From positions 10,860,501 through 10,924,500 of the forward strand of contig OZ059900.1 in NCBI GenBank assembly GCA_964057225.1: DNA of 64,000 nt. Reading direction: 5' to 3'. The notes beneath the pieces were generated by a model. The model searched no databases and had not been told where the DNA came from. It saw only the letters and a list, made by a program, of their open reading frames with translations. Below are positions 51,020 through 62,400 of the stretch, piece after piece (position 1 is the first letter of the stretch; the number at the start of each line of letters is the position of its first letter). This stretch comes from Auanema rhodensis. Its lineage: Eukaryota; Nematoda; Chromadorea; Rhabditida; Rhabditidae. A program made the position numbers and the translations under genes.

Positions 51020-52022
51020 AGTGTTACTTGGAATAGACTTCATGGAAGCATTACACCAACAAGGAATTTACACCTCACTTCGACCACTGGATAACACAAT
51101 TGTTATCGGCTCAACACATGTTCCACTAGCACGAGAAACATCTCCGTGGGAACACCAGACCACGAAAGCATATGTGGTTAGCTTAGAAAACAAAACGCTA
51201 AGACCAGGAGAAACAAGAACGCTCACGCTAGAAGTACACGATCCAGAAAGCTATGAACAGGCGTTTCTAGATTGTAAGAAACCAGGCAACAAACTCTCTT
51301 TCACGCCTACTATATTTACGCCAACTGGATACGGAGTACAAATCTACGCGACGAATATATGCAAACAGCCACTCGAAATTCAAATGAATCAAGAAATAGG
51401 GATAGCAGAAGCGATACCAAAGGACAATCAAGAAAAATACGAAGGACAATACATTCCTCCGGAAGCTCGATGGGAAGAACAACTGCCATATTTCCCAGAC
51501 AATTTCATCAATGAGCTTGACCTTTCAGAGGCCTGCTTCTCGCAAATCGAACAACAGCAACTGAAAGAAATAATTTTACTACATAAACAAGCGTTTCTCA
51601 ACGAAGATAGAAATATCGGACTCTTCCTAGGACCAATTGAACACTCCATTCCAATCATGCCAGGAAAAGCACCATCATTCAAAATTACTTATCGTATACC
51701 ACTCTCCCAACAAGAAGAAGTGGAGAAACAAATAGAAGAAATGCTACAACAAAGAATCATTGAACCATCAAACTCAATGACAACTAGTCCAGTAATTTTG
51801 GTGAAGAAGAAAGACAAAACTTACAGATTTGTAACGGACTTTCGAGCTCTGAATGCAATCACCCAGAAACAAGTATACGTCATATCAAACATACAGGACA
51901 TCCTAGATTTGGCCGCTGGAGCAAGGATCTTCAGCAACTTTGATTTAGTATCTGGATTTTTCCAAATACCTCTTAAGAAAGAAGATCGTCATCTTACAGC
52001 TTTCACAACAACAAGTGGAAGT
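51020..52022 (+). pseudogene. pol: pol fragment: end of protease and N-terminal RT (truncated both ends)
   Basis: The frame starts inside the retropepsin C-terminus (VLLGIDFMEALHQQGIYTS), then runs through a linker into reverse transcriptase. Visible RT features are the fingers region KKKDKTYRFVTDFRALN and motif A FSNFDLVSGFFQIPL with its catalytic aspartate, then DRHLTAFTTTSGSY. Homology stops there: the frame continues to a stop at 52113-52115 but the residues no longer resemble RT. The YxDD box, RNase H and integrase are missing, as are gag and the start of protease. Upstream it is fused to the middle of an LTR. This is a dead fragment of the same family as the left element. Confidence 0.9.
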
Positions 52023-52300
52023 TATTTATTGAATTTTAATAAATTTTCGTATATAGGATTTTGGATAGAGAGAATGATAAATGATATAGGTACTCTTATA
52101 AATAAATCAAAATGACTTATGAGAATAACATAATGAATAGAAAACTGAGTTTTTGGATACAATTTTTAATAGAAAAGTTTTAGAGTTTTTAAGAGAAAAT
52201 ATTATAAGCTAACTTTTTAGAGAGATAAGATTTTTAATTGAATAAGAGTTGTAGACGGTAGCGCTTGAGTTCTTTTACAAGATCCTGTCCAAAAGAAAGG
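52023..52300 (-). other. Retroelement leader (5' untranslated region) on the minus strand
   Basis: It is AT-rich with no supported coding region. On the minus strand it follows LTR and primer-binding site, so it is the start of the internal region of a second, oppositely oriented element. It meets the + strand RT fragment at about 52022, where RT homology ends. No gag start is recognisable before the break. Confidence 0.65.
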
Positions 52301-52318
52301 ATCTCCGGGGAACCTCCA
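52301..52318 (-). other. Candidate primer-binding site (tRNA-Gln type)
   Basis: On the minus strand the first bases after the LTR are TGGAGGTTCCCCGGAGAT. TGG pairs with the CCA tail, and AGGTTCC fits a tRNA ending GGAACCT, the 3' end of eukaryotic tRNA-Gln as I remember it. The first 10 bases fit fully, and about 16 of 18 overall. The primer identity is inference. Confidence 0.6.
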
Positions 52319-52737
52319 CGTTCCATTTAGATTCTCAATGGTTCCAAGTTGAGAGATCCAAACAGACTATGAGAAGATGAGTATGGTTTTAGATATAAGT
52401 GTGTAATGTAAGGTGAAATAAGAAACAAGAGATGAAATATATAAAGGTTTATTGTTCGCATTATAATATAATTATACAAAGATTTAAGCTAGAGTTAAGA
52501 AAGAGAATATAAAGAAATGATGATGAGATAAAGAGAAAATAAGATAATGAGATGCCTGAGTCTTGAGGACTCAGGTTTATATATCCATACAACTCCTACT
52601 CAGTTTACACAAAATGTTACAAAGCTTATAAAAAGTGCATCTAGAATATTCTCAGAATTGCTTAAAAACTATCTGCATTAGTTTTATAATAGCAGCTGCC
52701 ATGGTCAGCTGCCTTCCTTCGAGATATGTATGTAACA
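52319..52737 (-). repeat. LTR (minus strand), 5' LTR of the inverted element
   Basis: A 419-bp copy of the same LTR in reverse, complete from TGTTACATAC (52737) to GGAACG (52319). It keeps the TATA box and hairpin (52555-52583) and AATAAA. It is a 5' LTR because a primer-binding site follows. On the right it abuts inverted array sequence (gtttgttgacgttatttatt). Confidence 0.92.
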
Positions 52738-52880
52738 GTTTGTTGACGTTATTTATTATTATTCTTACTTAAACAAAAAAACTATTGTGAGAATAAATAA
52801 CGTATTCGAACAAAGTACAAAAATTTTTGAGTCAAATCAGGTAGCTTGGCTTTATTTAGAAAACGATAGTTTTCTGTTTT
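52738..52880. repeat. Decayed right edge of the tRNA array, partly inverted, no tRNA
   Basis: 52738-52757 is array linker in reverse orientation. From about 52762 the linker resumes in normal orientation but diverged: attcttacttaaacaaa, attgtgagaataaataacgt, then aaatcaggtagcttggct and gaaaacgatagtttt. Homology ends near 52875, before where the next tRNA would lie. This is the old boundary of the array, now cut off by the retroelement. Confidence 0.85.
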
Positions 52881-53869
52881 TAACTCAGTTGGCTTAGAAA
52901 TGGTGTCATTTTTTCTTTGTAAGAGTGTGAGGTCAGGAGTTCCCTTGTCTAAATTTTCTGTTATGATGATTCTTGTGGATGAGATAGGTTTTATATTGGA
53001 TTTTTTGTTTCGCGATCTAAATTTGGAGCGAAAACGAAATACCTTCGCAGAAGCGACGCCGAACACCTTTCCGTTCACACTGATAACTGAAATAAACCAG
53101 TTTGAACCTTTTACTTCACTTTATATCTTAATGTTTCTGATTCAACAAGTTCATAATATATAAAACAGTTCATACTTCTCATAAATATGATTCTGTCTGG
53201 TTTCCACTCAATAGTTATGAACACTCTCTTTTTCTTTCTTGTCATCTAAACATTTTCTTCAACTTTTTCTGTTTAGCCTTAGCCTGAACAAATTTATTAA
53301 ATAAAACAATGAACTTTTTTTGTTTTTTGTATTAATTTTCGTTTGTTTGTGATGTCTACTACATTAAATTTTTCATTAGTTAATTTTTCATTAGATTTTT
53401 TCTTCATTCAAAATATTGTTGAATCATTAATTAGTTGCATCTTACTCTACATAGTTGGTTTATGCTGGATTTTAATAAATGCTGTCTACTTAATAGCTCT
53501 GAGACAAATATTTAAAGATAACTCTTAAATTGCATACCTTATACATGAGCGTTAGCAGACTAATTCTTTGCTTCTCTGGTACTCAACTTGAACGACAATG
53601 TTTTCTTCTGTGCTCTGCATGTCTGCCGCGCCCTCTCTGTATCTCTGTTGTCTGACCTTGGTTGTCACGGCGCTGTTGAGATTCTATCAACGTACTCACA
53701 ACTTTTGTTAATCGCAATTAAACTCTTCCTTTCGTTGTAAAAATCAATATGTAGCGATAACTGCTACGAAATTTTCTTGTAAAATTTTAATTTGTTCATA
53801 ATTGTTTTTAATGCTTTTGAGTTATTTATTATCTTTCATTTTCAGTTTATGTTGAATTACTAAATTTTT
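52881..53869. other. Intergenic region, no gene supported
   Basis: Several short ORFs of 60-100 codons exist here, but none shows conserved motifs, splice structure or good composition. The sequence is T-rich. It probably holds the promoter and 5' untranslated region of the receptor gene that starts at 53870. A more GC-rich patch lies at about 53580-53680. Confidence 0.5.
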
Positions 53870-55567
53870 ATGATGTCTTCATTGAGTAATTCCATGAACG
53901 GCCATATCCAAACATCGTTACAATATTGTGTTGGAAAATTAAATAGTGATAGAAAACAACAATTTTCTAGTTCTTATAAAAGAATGGCTCAACGTATGTT
54001 TGCATTGTTACTTTTTTCCCAATATGGTTCTATTGATCTTAATGTTATTATATAGGTCGAAAAGTACCAGAAGGGGAATTGTGCGCTGTTTGCTCTGATT
54101 TAGCTACTGGTTATCACTATGGGGTAGCCAGTTGCAATGGATGGTTTTTTTTAATTTCTTTAATCTTTTTCAATATATTAATTTCAGTAAAACTTTTTTT
54201 CGTAGAACTATTGTGAGCGAACAAACATTTATTTGTCAATATAATGGAAACTGCGATGTTAATAAAAGTAATTTTTTGAATAAAACTCGAACTAAATTTT
54301 GTTTTAGACATCAGGTGTGCCTGCCGGCATTGTCGATTTAATAAATGTTTACAAGTTGGAATGGACGCAAAAGGTTTATAATTAATATTTATGAATAAAT
54401 TTTATTTTAATGAATGTTCAGCTATACAGAACGATCGTGATCGAATTGGACCAACTAAAAAAATAAAAGTTGGAAGTGGTTCAGATGAAGATCGCTCCGT
54501 TACTCCACAAAGGCTACTTGATCAAGTTTGCAAAGATCTAAAATGAATAGTGTGATTGACCGCTTTTAGGAAATTGTTGAGAATCTCAGTCATTTGGAAG
54601 GGTTATGTCAAGAGTTAAGAAGATGCGTTATGCCAGATGTGGCTGGAGTTCAGCATGCCTTAACTTCTCCTTGCCTGCTTTTTGACACAATGGATTTAAA
54701 ACAAGACGTACGAAAATATATTATGATGAGAAAATAATCTTAACTAATTGCAGCCAACCACATTTTTTAAAGAACTTTATCCCGCTTCAATGAATGATAT
54801 AAGAATTTGGAATATTCGGGAAATGCGAATATGCATTGAATGGGCAAAAACATTTGATGCATATCAACGATTAAGTCATTACGACCAAGTAGTTTTAATA
54901 ACATATATTTTTAAATAGTTAATATTTAGTTTGCTCTTGTACGCAATTTTGCATTTGCTTTCAACCTTCTGAATCGTGTTTTTTATTCGCCTGATCATGG
55001 TCCTGATAAGATTGTGTTTCAAAATGGTGCTTTTATAATGCGCCAACCTCAACAGCAAGTTGGATTAACACTTTTTTAATTTTGTTGATGTTATTTATTT
55101 AGGTTCAACTATCTGGTTGTCGACCGATATATACAAGACAGATGGATGAAATAATGCTACCATTCAGAAGATTACAATTAAATGTTTCTGAATTTGCTAC
55201 ATTCAAAGCAGCACTTTTTTTTAACCCTGGTTTGTTTTCTAATAGAAAACCAATAATAGTTTTGTCTTTAGATGCTATTGATCTTTCGAATCAAGCAAAG
55301 CCTGAAGTTTATGATGAGAGAAATAAGTACTTGAGTGCTTTATTTTCTTGCATTACAACCAAACTTGGTTCAACTGCTGGGGTGCAGAAATATGGAAGTT
55401 TACTGATGATGACAGCTAGCATTCAAGTAATCAAGCAATTTGTTTCTTTTTATGTTTTTTTTTAGAATATTCTAGCGCAAAATGAAGAAAATATGCAGGT
55501 TATGGAATTGTTCAAGAATTGGGAAGTTGATCCATTTGTGAAAGAATTATGTATGAAAAGAAGTTGA
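53870..55567 (+). CDS. Nuclear hormone receptor, HNF4-like nematode type (11 exons, 415 aa)
   Basis: Exons I resolve: 53870-53993, 54056-54143, 54188-54267, 54308-54373, 54422-54525, 54570-54707, 54754-54888, 54930-55058, 55103-55229, 55272-55426, 55466-55567. They sum to 1,248 nt and all phases agree; introns are 39-62 bp. The product is a ligand-regulated transcription factor acting in the nucleus. DNA-binding domain, from Cys51: zinc finger 1 is C-x2-C-x13-C-x2-C with P-box CNGCKTFFRR. Finger 2 is C-x5-C-x9-C-x2-C (CQYNGNC ... CRHC), followed by RFNKCLQVGMDAKAIQNDRD. The ligand-binding domain spans about residues 170-405: REMRICIEWAKTFDAYQRL, then DQFALVRNFAFAFNLL, DEIMLPFRRLQLN, and an AF-2 helix FVKELC near the end. 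The ATG was chosen as the first in frame before the DNA-binding domain; a missed upstream exon is possible. The exact nhr ortholog is undecided. Confidence 0.93.
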
Positions 55568-56483
55568 CAAAAAGGTTGTTAGAACTGTCTTACATCTATT
55601 GTATATAATTGTATAAAGCTCCAAATAGTGTTCAATTAGACAAACTGATACAATGTCAAACTTCTAAGTGCTTGATCTTTTCATTCTCAGCATACTATAT
55701 TTTATTATTTAACCATCATAATAAACTATTGTTAAAACAGTGGCTGTTTTTCTAAGAACTAGTCATTCCTCTTCCTTATTTCTATATGTTCATTGGTAAT
55801 TTGATTTTTTCATTTTTTATGATCTTCATCAACAGTTGCCATTATATTTCATATGAAATTATTTTCTCAAACGTCTATGAAAACCTCAAAACTTGTAGTT
55901 GAGCAAATTATCTTATAAATAAACTATTTCTAATCTATACTACTCATATATAAGAGAATATAAATAAAGTTTTAAACAACAACGAGGCATTCAAATCGAA
56001 AATATTTTCAATTCTGAGTAACAATAAAGATTTTTGAAATTGGTATTTTTTAACAAAATTATTGTTCAGTCAATATAAATGTATAAATGAATTTAAATGA
56101 ACCTATAACTTAAATCCATACTAAATGCCTTGAAAGACGCGAATCATTTAGGACGCTCAAATAAAGCGTGCCCCATTGCGAATAAAAATGAGCGCTAGAT
56201 TATCTTGGCCAAATTGTAATCAAAATAAAGTTAGTTGTTGACTCTATTATTCTATTATTCAGTCAGACTATAAAGATTTTAATTAAATTTTGAATTATTC
56301 TACGAACTTTTTTTATTTGTTTTATTTTTTATGAATATATAACACGAAATATTTGCTGTCAAAAAGGTCACGTGAGCATCTTTGTCAATTCTATCACATG
56401 GTTTTTGAACTTATTGGCTGTTTTCATAGACACGTCACACAACTTTTAGATTTTTATCACAATATTTATAATAACATTACAGA
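55568..56483. other. Intergenic region between the receptor gene and atg-2
   Basis: AT-rich 916 bp with no coding region. It includes the 3' untranslated part of the receptor gene (AATAAA-like motifs near 55721 and 55917) and the atg-2 promoter. The acceptor-like tacag directly before the atg-2 ATG (56478-56482) could serve trans-splicing, as in nematodes, but this is not provable here. Confidence 0.5.
56367..56376. promoter_or_regulatory. CLEAR/E-box site GTCACGTGAG upstream of atg-2
   Basis: The sequence contains the perfect palindrome TCACGTGA at 56368-56375, 108 bp before the atg-2 ATG. GTCACGTGAC is the CLEAR element bound by TFEB (HLH-30 in C. elegans), the activator of autophagy and lysosome genes. 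Nine of its ten bases match. Binding is inferred from motif and position. Confidence 0.6.
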
Positions 56484-59400
56484 ATGAGTTTTTTTGAATT
56501 GAATATAACTCAAAGCATACAAAAAGGATGGGCCAGATATATTATCCACAGGTTTCGACTTTATTGTTTTTAATCTTAAAGAAAACAAATATTTCTTTCA
56601 GATACTTGGGGCAATATCTTCAGCAAAATTTATCACTTGACCAGATGGATTTAACATCCAGCTCTGTTAAACTGTCAACCCTTAACTTAAATGTAGAATA
56701 TGTGAACGAAAAATTAAGAGGAATGAATATTCCTTTAACGTTGGTTGATGGATATATTGGCGAAATTGTTTTAGGTTATCTTTATTGGGTTATCAATTAT
56801 ATCACACCACGTTTTCTAAGATATACCATGGACTTCATTATCTTCACAGTCCAGTAAGCTGAAAGTATCTGATCTAGAGCTAACATTTCAAGCAAGTGAA
56901 GATTTTGCAAAGGACGAGCTGTGTATTGAAAATAAATTTGCATTTTATAATTTATTTGTGTTCATTGCAGTATCATCAATGTTTGAAGGCATGGCAGATA
57001 GCATGGTGACGCCTGAGGATATAGCAAAGGACTACTATGAAAGCTCTGACACCGATGTTGATGTGAACGGTATTAACAATTTTAAAAAAGTAATTTACGT
57101 TAAAAGATGTGATCTGAAAAGTTAAACATTGAAGGTTATTGATACTATAGTTTCTCGTTTTTGCATGGACGTTGAGAACATTACTATTCGATTAGAAGTC
57201 CAATCTAAAGCTGGTCTGTATCTCACAACCGCTATTGAGTTAAGAATTGCAAAGTACAATTTATCATTTTTTGACACTAAATGTTTCTTAAATTAATTTC
57301 AGAGCCCAATTCATGGATGAACAGTTGAAAAACATGGAAAAAGACACAGATACAACGCACATCACGAACGATTTAGTGAATGCTGTTAAGTGCGTGCAGT
57401 TCACAGGTTTACAAGCATATATATACATAGATTACTTAATTTGTGTTTTAGACATTGAGGTATTTACTGATTTCTTCTACGAATTAGAAGGCGAGCATGA
57501 AGAAAAAAATCTAAAAAGAGAGAAACAAAAACAAAGTTCTATACTTACTGACTCCAACTTCACTTCATGCTATGCTTCTGGTAAGTTTGACGAATTAAAA
57601 TTTTTAAATGATTTTATTTTAGTTAGTGAGATGCCAAAAAATATGGAAAAGAATGAGGCTATTAGGTATTTCACTTTCACTTAAAATAGACTACTGTTCG
57701 AAATGATTTTTTCCTAGTATTTCCTCGCAGCCTGTAAAAATTTTACGCATTCCGCGCACTACGGAGGTTTTCCTCCGTTTTCAGAGTTCGTCTAGTCAGG
57801 TATATTTAGTTAGAGATGAGATCAATGACTAGTTGGTGAAATTAAGATTAAAGTTAACATAAATTGCACGACAGTACAAATGTTCTGTGTTCCATCTCAG
57901 ATTGAGATAATCAAGAGGTTGAGTTATTGTATTTTTGAATTATTCGTCTACTTACCTATTTTTAAGCGTTTTTCATTCGTGGATGTTTAGTAAAAATAAG
58001 CAAAACTACTCTGACACCTCGCAGCGCCGAATCGAGGACAATGAATATGAAAAAGTTGTGGGCACATTAGAACAACTAGACACAGACATGTCTCAAGCCA
58101 GAGGTATTTTTAAATTAAATAAAGTTTGCTTTTCTAAATACTAAGAAGGACTCTGGCGAGAAAAAGAAGTTTTCCAACCATTCACTGAGATTCATCTAGA
58201 AACTTCAGACAGCTTTACCGAAAATAACTACTCAGAGCGAGAAAACATCAGTGATTCACGTATAATGTTTTTTAAAACTATGCTTCATGAAAGTTTGCAG
58301 ATAAAGTTGACAGTTCTAGTGATACAAGCGTTCAAATTGACATTGGTTCGCTTGTATGTTGTTTTCCACTTGAAGACCCTTTACATGCTCTAAACCCCGC
58401 AACAGCTGATAATAGTATTAAGATTCTAATGGAAATTGCTGAAGAGTATTTGCTTTCACTTCAATTTTAAATAATTTTTTTTAAACAGATTTTTTCAACA
58501 AATAAATGAAATTCACAAAGATGAAAAAACTCCTTTGCAATTTGAACACATCAAGTAAGTTTTCTCAAAAGTTATTTGCTTTATCATTGCTTTTAGATGT
58601 ATCACTGCTTTGAGATTTTTTTATGATACTAAACGGAATGAAAAATTCTCTCAAGAAAAGATAAAAGTGGTAATGAATGACGTTGCCACTACTGAATACA
58701 TTAAAAAAGATGGGATTATTTCTCCAATAGATATTATTCGATTCACTCGTTCTGAAGGAAATTCTCGTCCAGACATTGAAATTCGATATTCTTCAGTTAT
58801 GAAAGGAGAAGTACAAAACTTGACAAGTGAATGCGCACATTTTTAGTTTTCAGCAATTGTGCGAAATAACTTTAAATGATTTGAGAACAAACCTGGACAT
58901 AACCATTTTAAACCGACTGAAAGATTTTGTGTACCCTACCACGGTCTTCAATGCGGCTAATAAGGTTAATGTATATCGTAGTCGAAGTTTTAATAAGTTA
59001 GTTGCCTGGTTTTCACAATTTAATCAACAATTTGTTTAAGCATGAGTGCATTTCCACTGAGACTTGAAGAAGAAACAGTTCACAGTAATTTGAGAGTTTT
59101 GATATCTTGTGAAAACATGATTATGGATTTGAAGTGAGTTTTCGTTTTTTTTCAAATAATGAATATACTGTTGAAGAGTCCCCAAAGCTGATTTAAGTTC
59201 AAAAAAGGTTACTAACTCTATGATACACGATGAATATCTGAAATTGGATATAAACGGTTTACAAATAGATATAGGATCTAATGAAAATGAAATCGAAATA
59301 AGCACAACATTTAATTCTTTCAAAGGTATAGTTAAACGAGTTTTTTCAATAATATTGTAATTAGGCGACTTCATTTACAAGATTGAATCAGGAAAAATAA

Positions 59401-62400
59401 AACAATCGCGTTTATTTCATTGCTTGAGAGATGAAAATCCCATAAGGTTTTTTTTAAACTATTTTTGAATTTATCATTGAAATTAGATTAAATTTTACTA
59501 ATACTGTACAATTACTAAATGGATCTGGATTTTGGAATGATGTTAATGATTTGAGTCATAGTTTGTCAAGAACATTGCTAACTAATCATGAAAAAAGAGA
59601 AGGCCCTTTTTCTCCAATTCGAAAAGTGTTTACCCATTCGGAAAGAAACTCAAGTGAAAATAGGTTGGCACAACAAGATGTAAGTGATATTAAAATATTT
59701 TGTTTTATATTTTTATGTTTTTACTTTTAGATTGTTCAAGCAGGAAATATTGATGATCTAAACAAATTTCGAAGAGACACTACATCAAATTCTGTTTATA
59801 ATATTCAGTTGAAAATTCCACAGCTTCGTGTTTGTGTGGAAAGCTCGTACGAGCTCGAGCTTCTTTACAATAGATTTGTTTGTAAAAATAGGTTTTGGTT
59901 GTTTCAATTGTTCATTGCAGACGAGTGATCTAGTTCTATGGGAACCAGATTTTGCGGCTAGACGAACATCCTCCGAAGTTCATGTTAACGCATTCCCAGA
60001 AGAGTTTCAGGCTTTCACAGATAAAAGTTAGCGCTTTTAAAAAAAACTCAACCATTTTTAATTTTTTAGGCAATTTGGAAAATGTTGGAGAGTTTGATAG
60101 AGATAAAGAGAAAAGTTCAATTAAACCACATAAGCTAAGCTTTGATCTTGATATTCATAAAGTCGATTTGCTACTTCTAAATGAAGAGAATGAGGTTTTT
60201 TGTTTTGTTCTTTGTATTTAATGTACTGTTTAAGGAAGCCATCGAAAGTTCCATAAAGCATCTAGCATTCCGAGGATCAAACGTATCATTTTTTGCTGTA
60301 ATTGGCTATAATGGCGATTTTAACACATCTTATTTTTACTTAACAACAAAACGCTTCTTTCTCTCGGGTATGGATCAATTTTTGTTGCTCTTGCGAATTA
60401 ATTTTTTTGAATATTTTTCAGATTTAAATAGCAGTAATAAAGAAGCATTAGATTTAATGTCTTCAAGTTTTGGAATCAAAAACGAGTCAGTTGTTAATCT
60501 CTACAATTTTACAAAAGCATATTTGTCTTAGGAAAACGTGCGCTATCAGAACTCATGATGATCCTGCAGTAAATGATAATTCTATTTCGTTTGCAGCAAA
60601 AGTTCTTTTTGAACCGGAAATAAATTTGAAGGTGACTTATAAATACGATAAGCTCAATAGCATTTACTCAAAACTATTTCAGGATATGTTGTTTGCTTTG
60701 AATGTTAAAAATGTTCTTGTCACAATCAGTCCTGATGTATTAGATGTATGGCTCGTTCAATTTGTTCAATATCTGTCTCTGAAGACGTATGATGTTCCGG
60801 GTTATGAGTTTCCACAATCTACAGTAAGATTTCATAAGTATATGCTTAACAGAATAGTTTTTTTCAGACTGATCTACATTTATCTTTTGAAAACGTATCT
60901 ATTGCTTATGATCATTATCGTTTCTTTCCAGAAAGTATATATGGGTTGAGGTGAAGCAAAAGTTTTAGTTAAATTCATTCATATTTTTTTAAGCTTAAAT
61001 TTTGGATTTCTATATATGAGTGCCACGTTCAGCGAAGGTTTAACTTTTGTAAAGGTTTAGTATTGTTTGTAGTTATATTTTTACCATATATTTTTATTAT
61101 AGTACAATTTCATTGTTGAAGACACTTCACTAACTTTGAACAAGTTGTCGTTAGAAGTAGAAAATGGAGATAGAAGAAAAGATGAACAACCTTTTGATAA
61201 CATGACTAGGATTAAAGCTTGTGAGTTGGATCTATTTCATATTGAGGTAATTTATAATTAACGAAATTTTAAAGCGTAACATATTTTCAGATATATTACT
61301 GCTTATTAAATATGGATGAAGTAGAAAAATCTCGTTCAACGTTGCTGGACGTCTCCTGTACAAATGATGTTATTACAGTATATAAATTGCACTTTACACT
61401 CTATCAGAAAAAAATATCTTTAGGCTTCTATGTGTGCTGATACGCTAGTAGCACTTTTGAGTATAGCCGATGACGTTTCTAGTGACTTGCATTTATTATC
61501 AACACCAACAGATAATAATTTAGCAACTGGCAATATAACAGAAAAGAAAACTTATTCTGTTCCCGCAGGAAAAAATGAAAGTGAACAGTCTTTGTTAAAT
61601 ACTCACAATGTTTCTGATGTGAGTCCTTTAACCTCGAGCATGTAAAATGGTTCTTTTAAGCGAATCACTAAAGCTATTGTTGAGCAGCCATCTAATAGTC
61701 GTAAAGCTGAAAAAGAATTTGATTTCTCAACAATGTGCGACATATATCCACATCAGGTAAGCCAGTACATAAAAAACAAAACTGATTCGAATATCAAGGC
61801 TCTCGACCCATATGCCGATAGAGAAGCGTATGCTGTTAAGACCGATGATGAGTTTTGTGTTATTGACGAAGGCGTAATTGGCTCAGGTGTTTTGGTATGT
61901 AATATTATACGGTAATTACAAAATGAGATGAAATGATAGATCGAAAATACTGGTTACACGATTCGCCAACTAGATACCTCTAGAAAAATAACAGTGGATC
62001 CATGTTTTTTGAAAAAACCTATGGCGAAAAATGAAGCTTCTTGTGGTATAAAGGATTCTGAGGAAAATCCGTTTATCAGGTTTATTATATTAAACAAATC
62101 TATATTTTATATTAAATTTTAAAGGTTCTGTTTGAATAACATCAGTGTACAATTCAATTTCTATGGAGGATGTGATTTAAGTTAGGAGTAACAGACCGAT
62201 TGATTCCATAATTAGATGTTATAGAAAAAACTGATCAGAAGTTACCTTATAGTGGACTACACAAAGAAAAATGCGATTCTTCGGAAGAGATAAAAAATCG
62301 GAGTTTACGTGGACTAAGTCGAGATGAAACTGTAGCGATTAAAATAGATTTGAAAAAGGTTACCTTAGGTTTTAATCTCTCTATTTATTAATATTTTGAA

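Larger units (their letters stand above)
50737..52737. mobile_element. Rearranged head-to-head Ty3/gypsy fragment inside the array edge
   Basis: A 2.0-kb composite: + strand LTR cut at about 51019, fused directly to + strand protease/RT (to about 52022), then minus-strand leader, primer-binding site and LTR (52319-52737). Both outer ends are the 5' ends of LTRs (TGTTACA...), and both touch the same array motif in inverted orientation. It cannot be a functional element. It probably formed from two insertions, or from template switching, followed by deletion. Confidence 0.85.

Noticed and set aside
51267-51682. Minus-strand ORFs at 51267-51482 and 51428-51682
   Set aside because: They are antisense to the protease/RT fragment and have no motifs.
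50702-52760. A simple complete solo LTR or full-length insertion with target-site duplication
   Set aside because: The two LTRs are in opposite orientation, the internal parts come from different ends of the element, and the flanking array motif is inverted and longer than a normal 4-6 bp duplication.
52782-53528. ORFs at 52782-53078 (-), 52900-53163 (+) and 53343-53528 (+)
   Set aside because: No recognisable domain. The first overlaps decayed array DNA and the last is low-complexity Phe/Leu/Ser. No splice pattern supports them.
54117-54341. ORFs at 54117-54311 (-) and 54132-54341 (+)
   Set aside because: They overlap the DNA-binding-domain exons of the receptor gene; the + one reads through introns in the wrong frame.
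59036-59374. Minus-strand ORF at 59036-59374
   Set aside because: It is antisense to atg-2 exons and has no motif.
59828-60031. + strand ORF beginning MFVWKARTSSSFF as a separate gene
   Set aside because: Its first part is out of frame. The true reading is atg-2 (VESSYELELLYNRF, intron, TSDLVLWEPDF).
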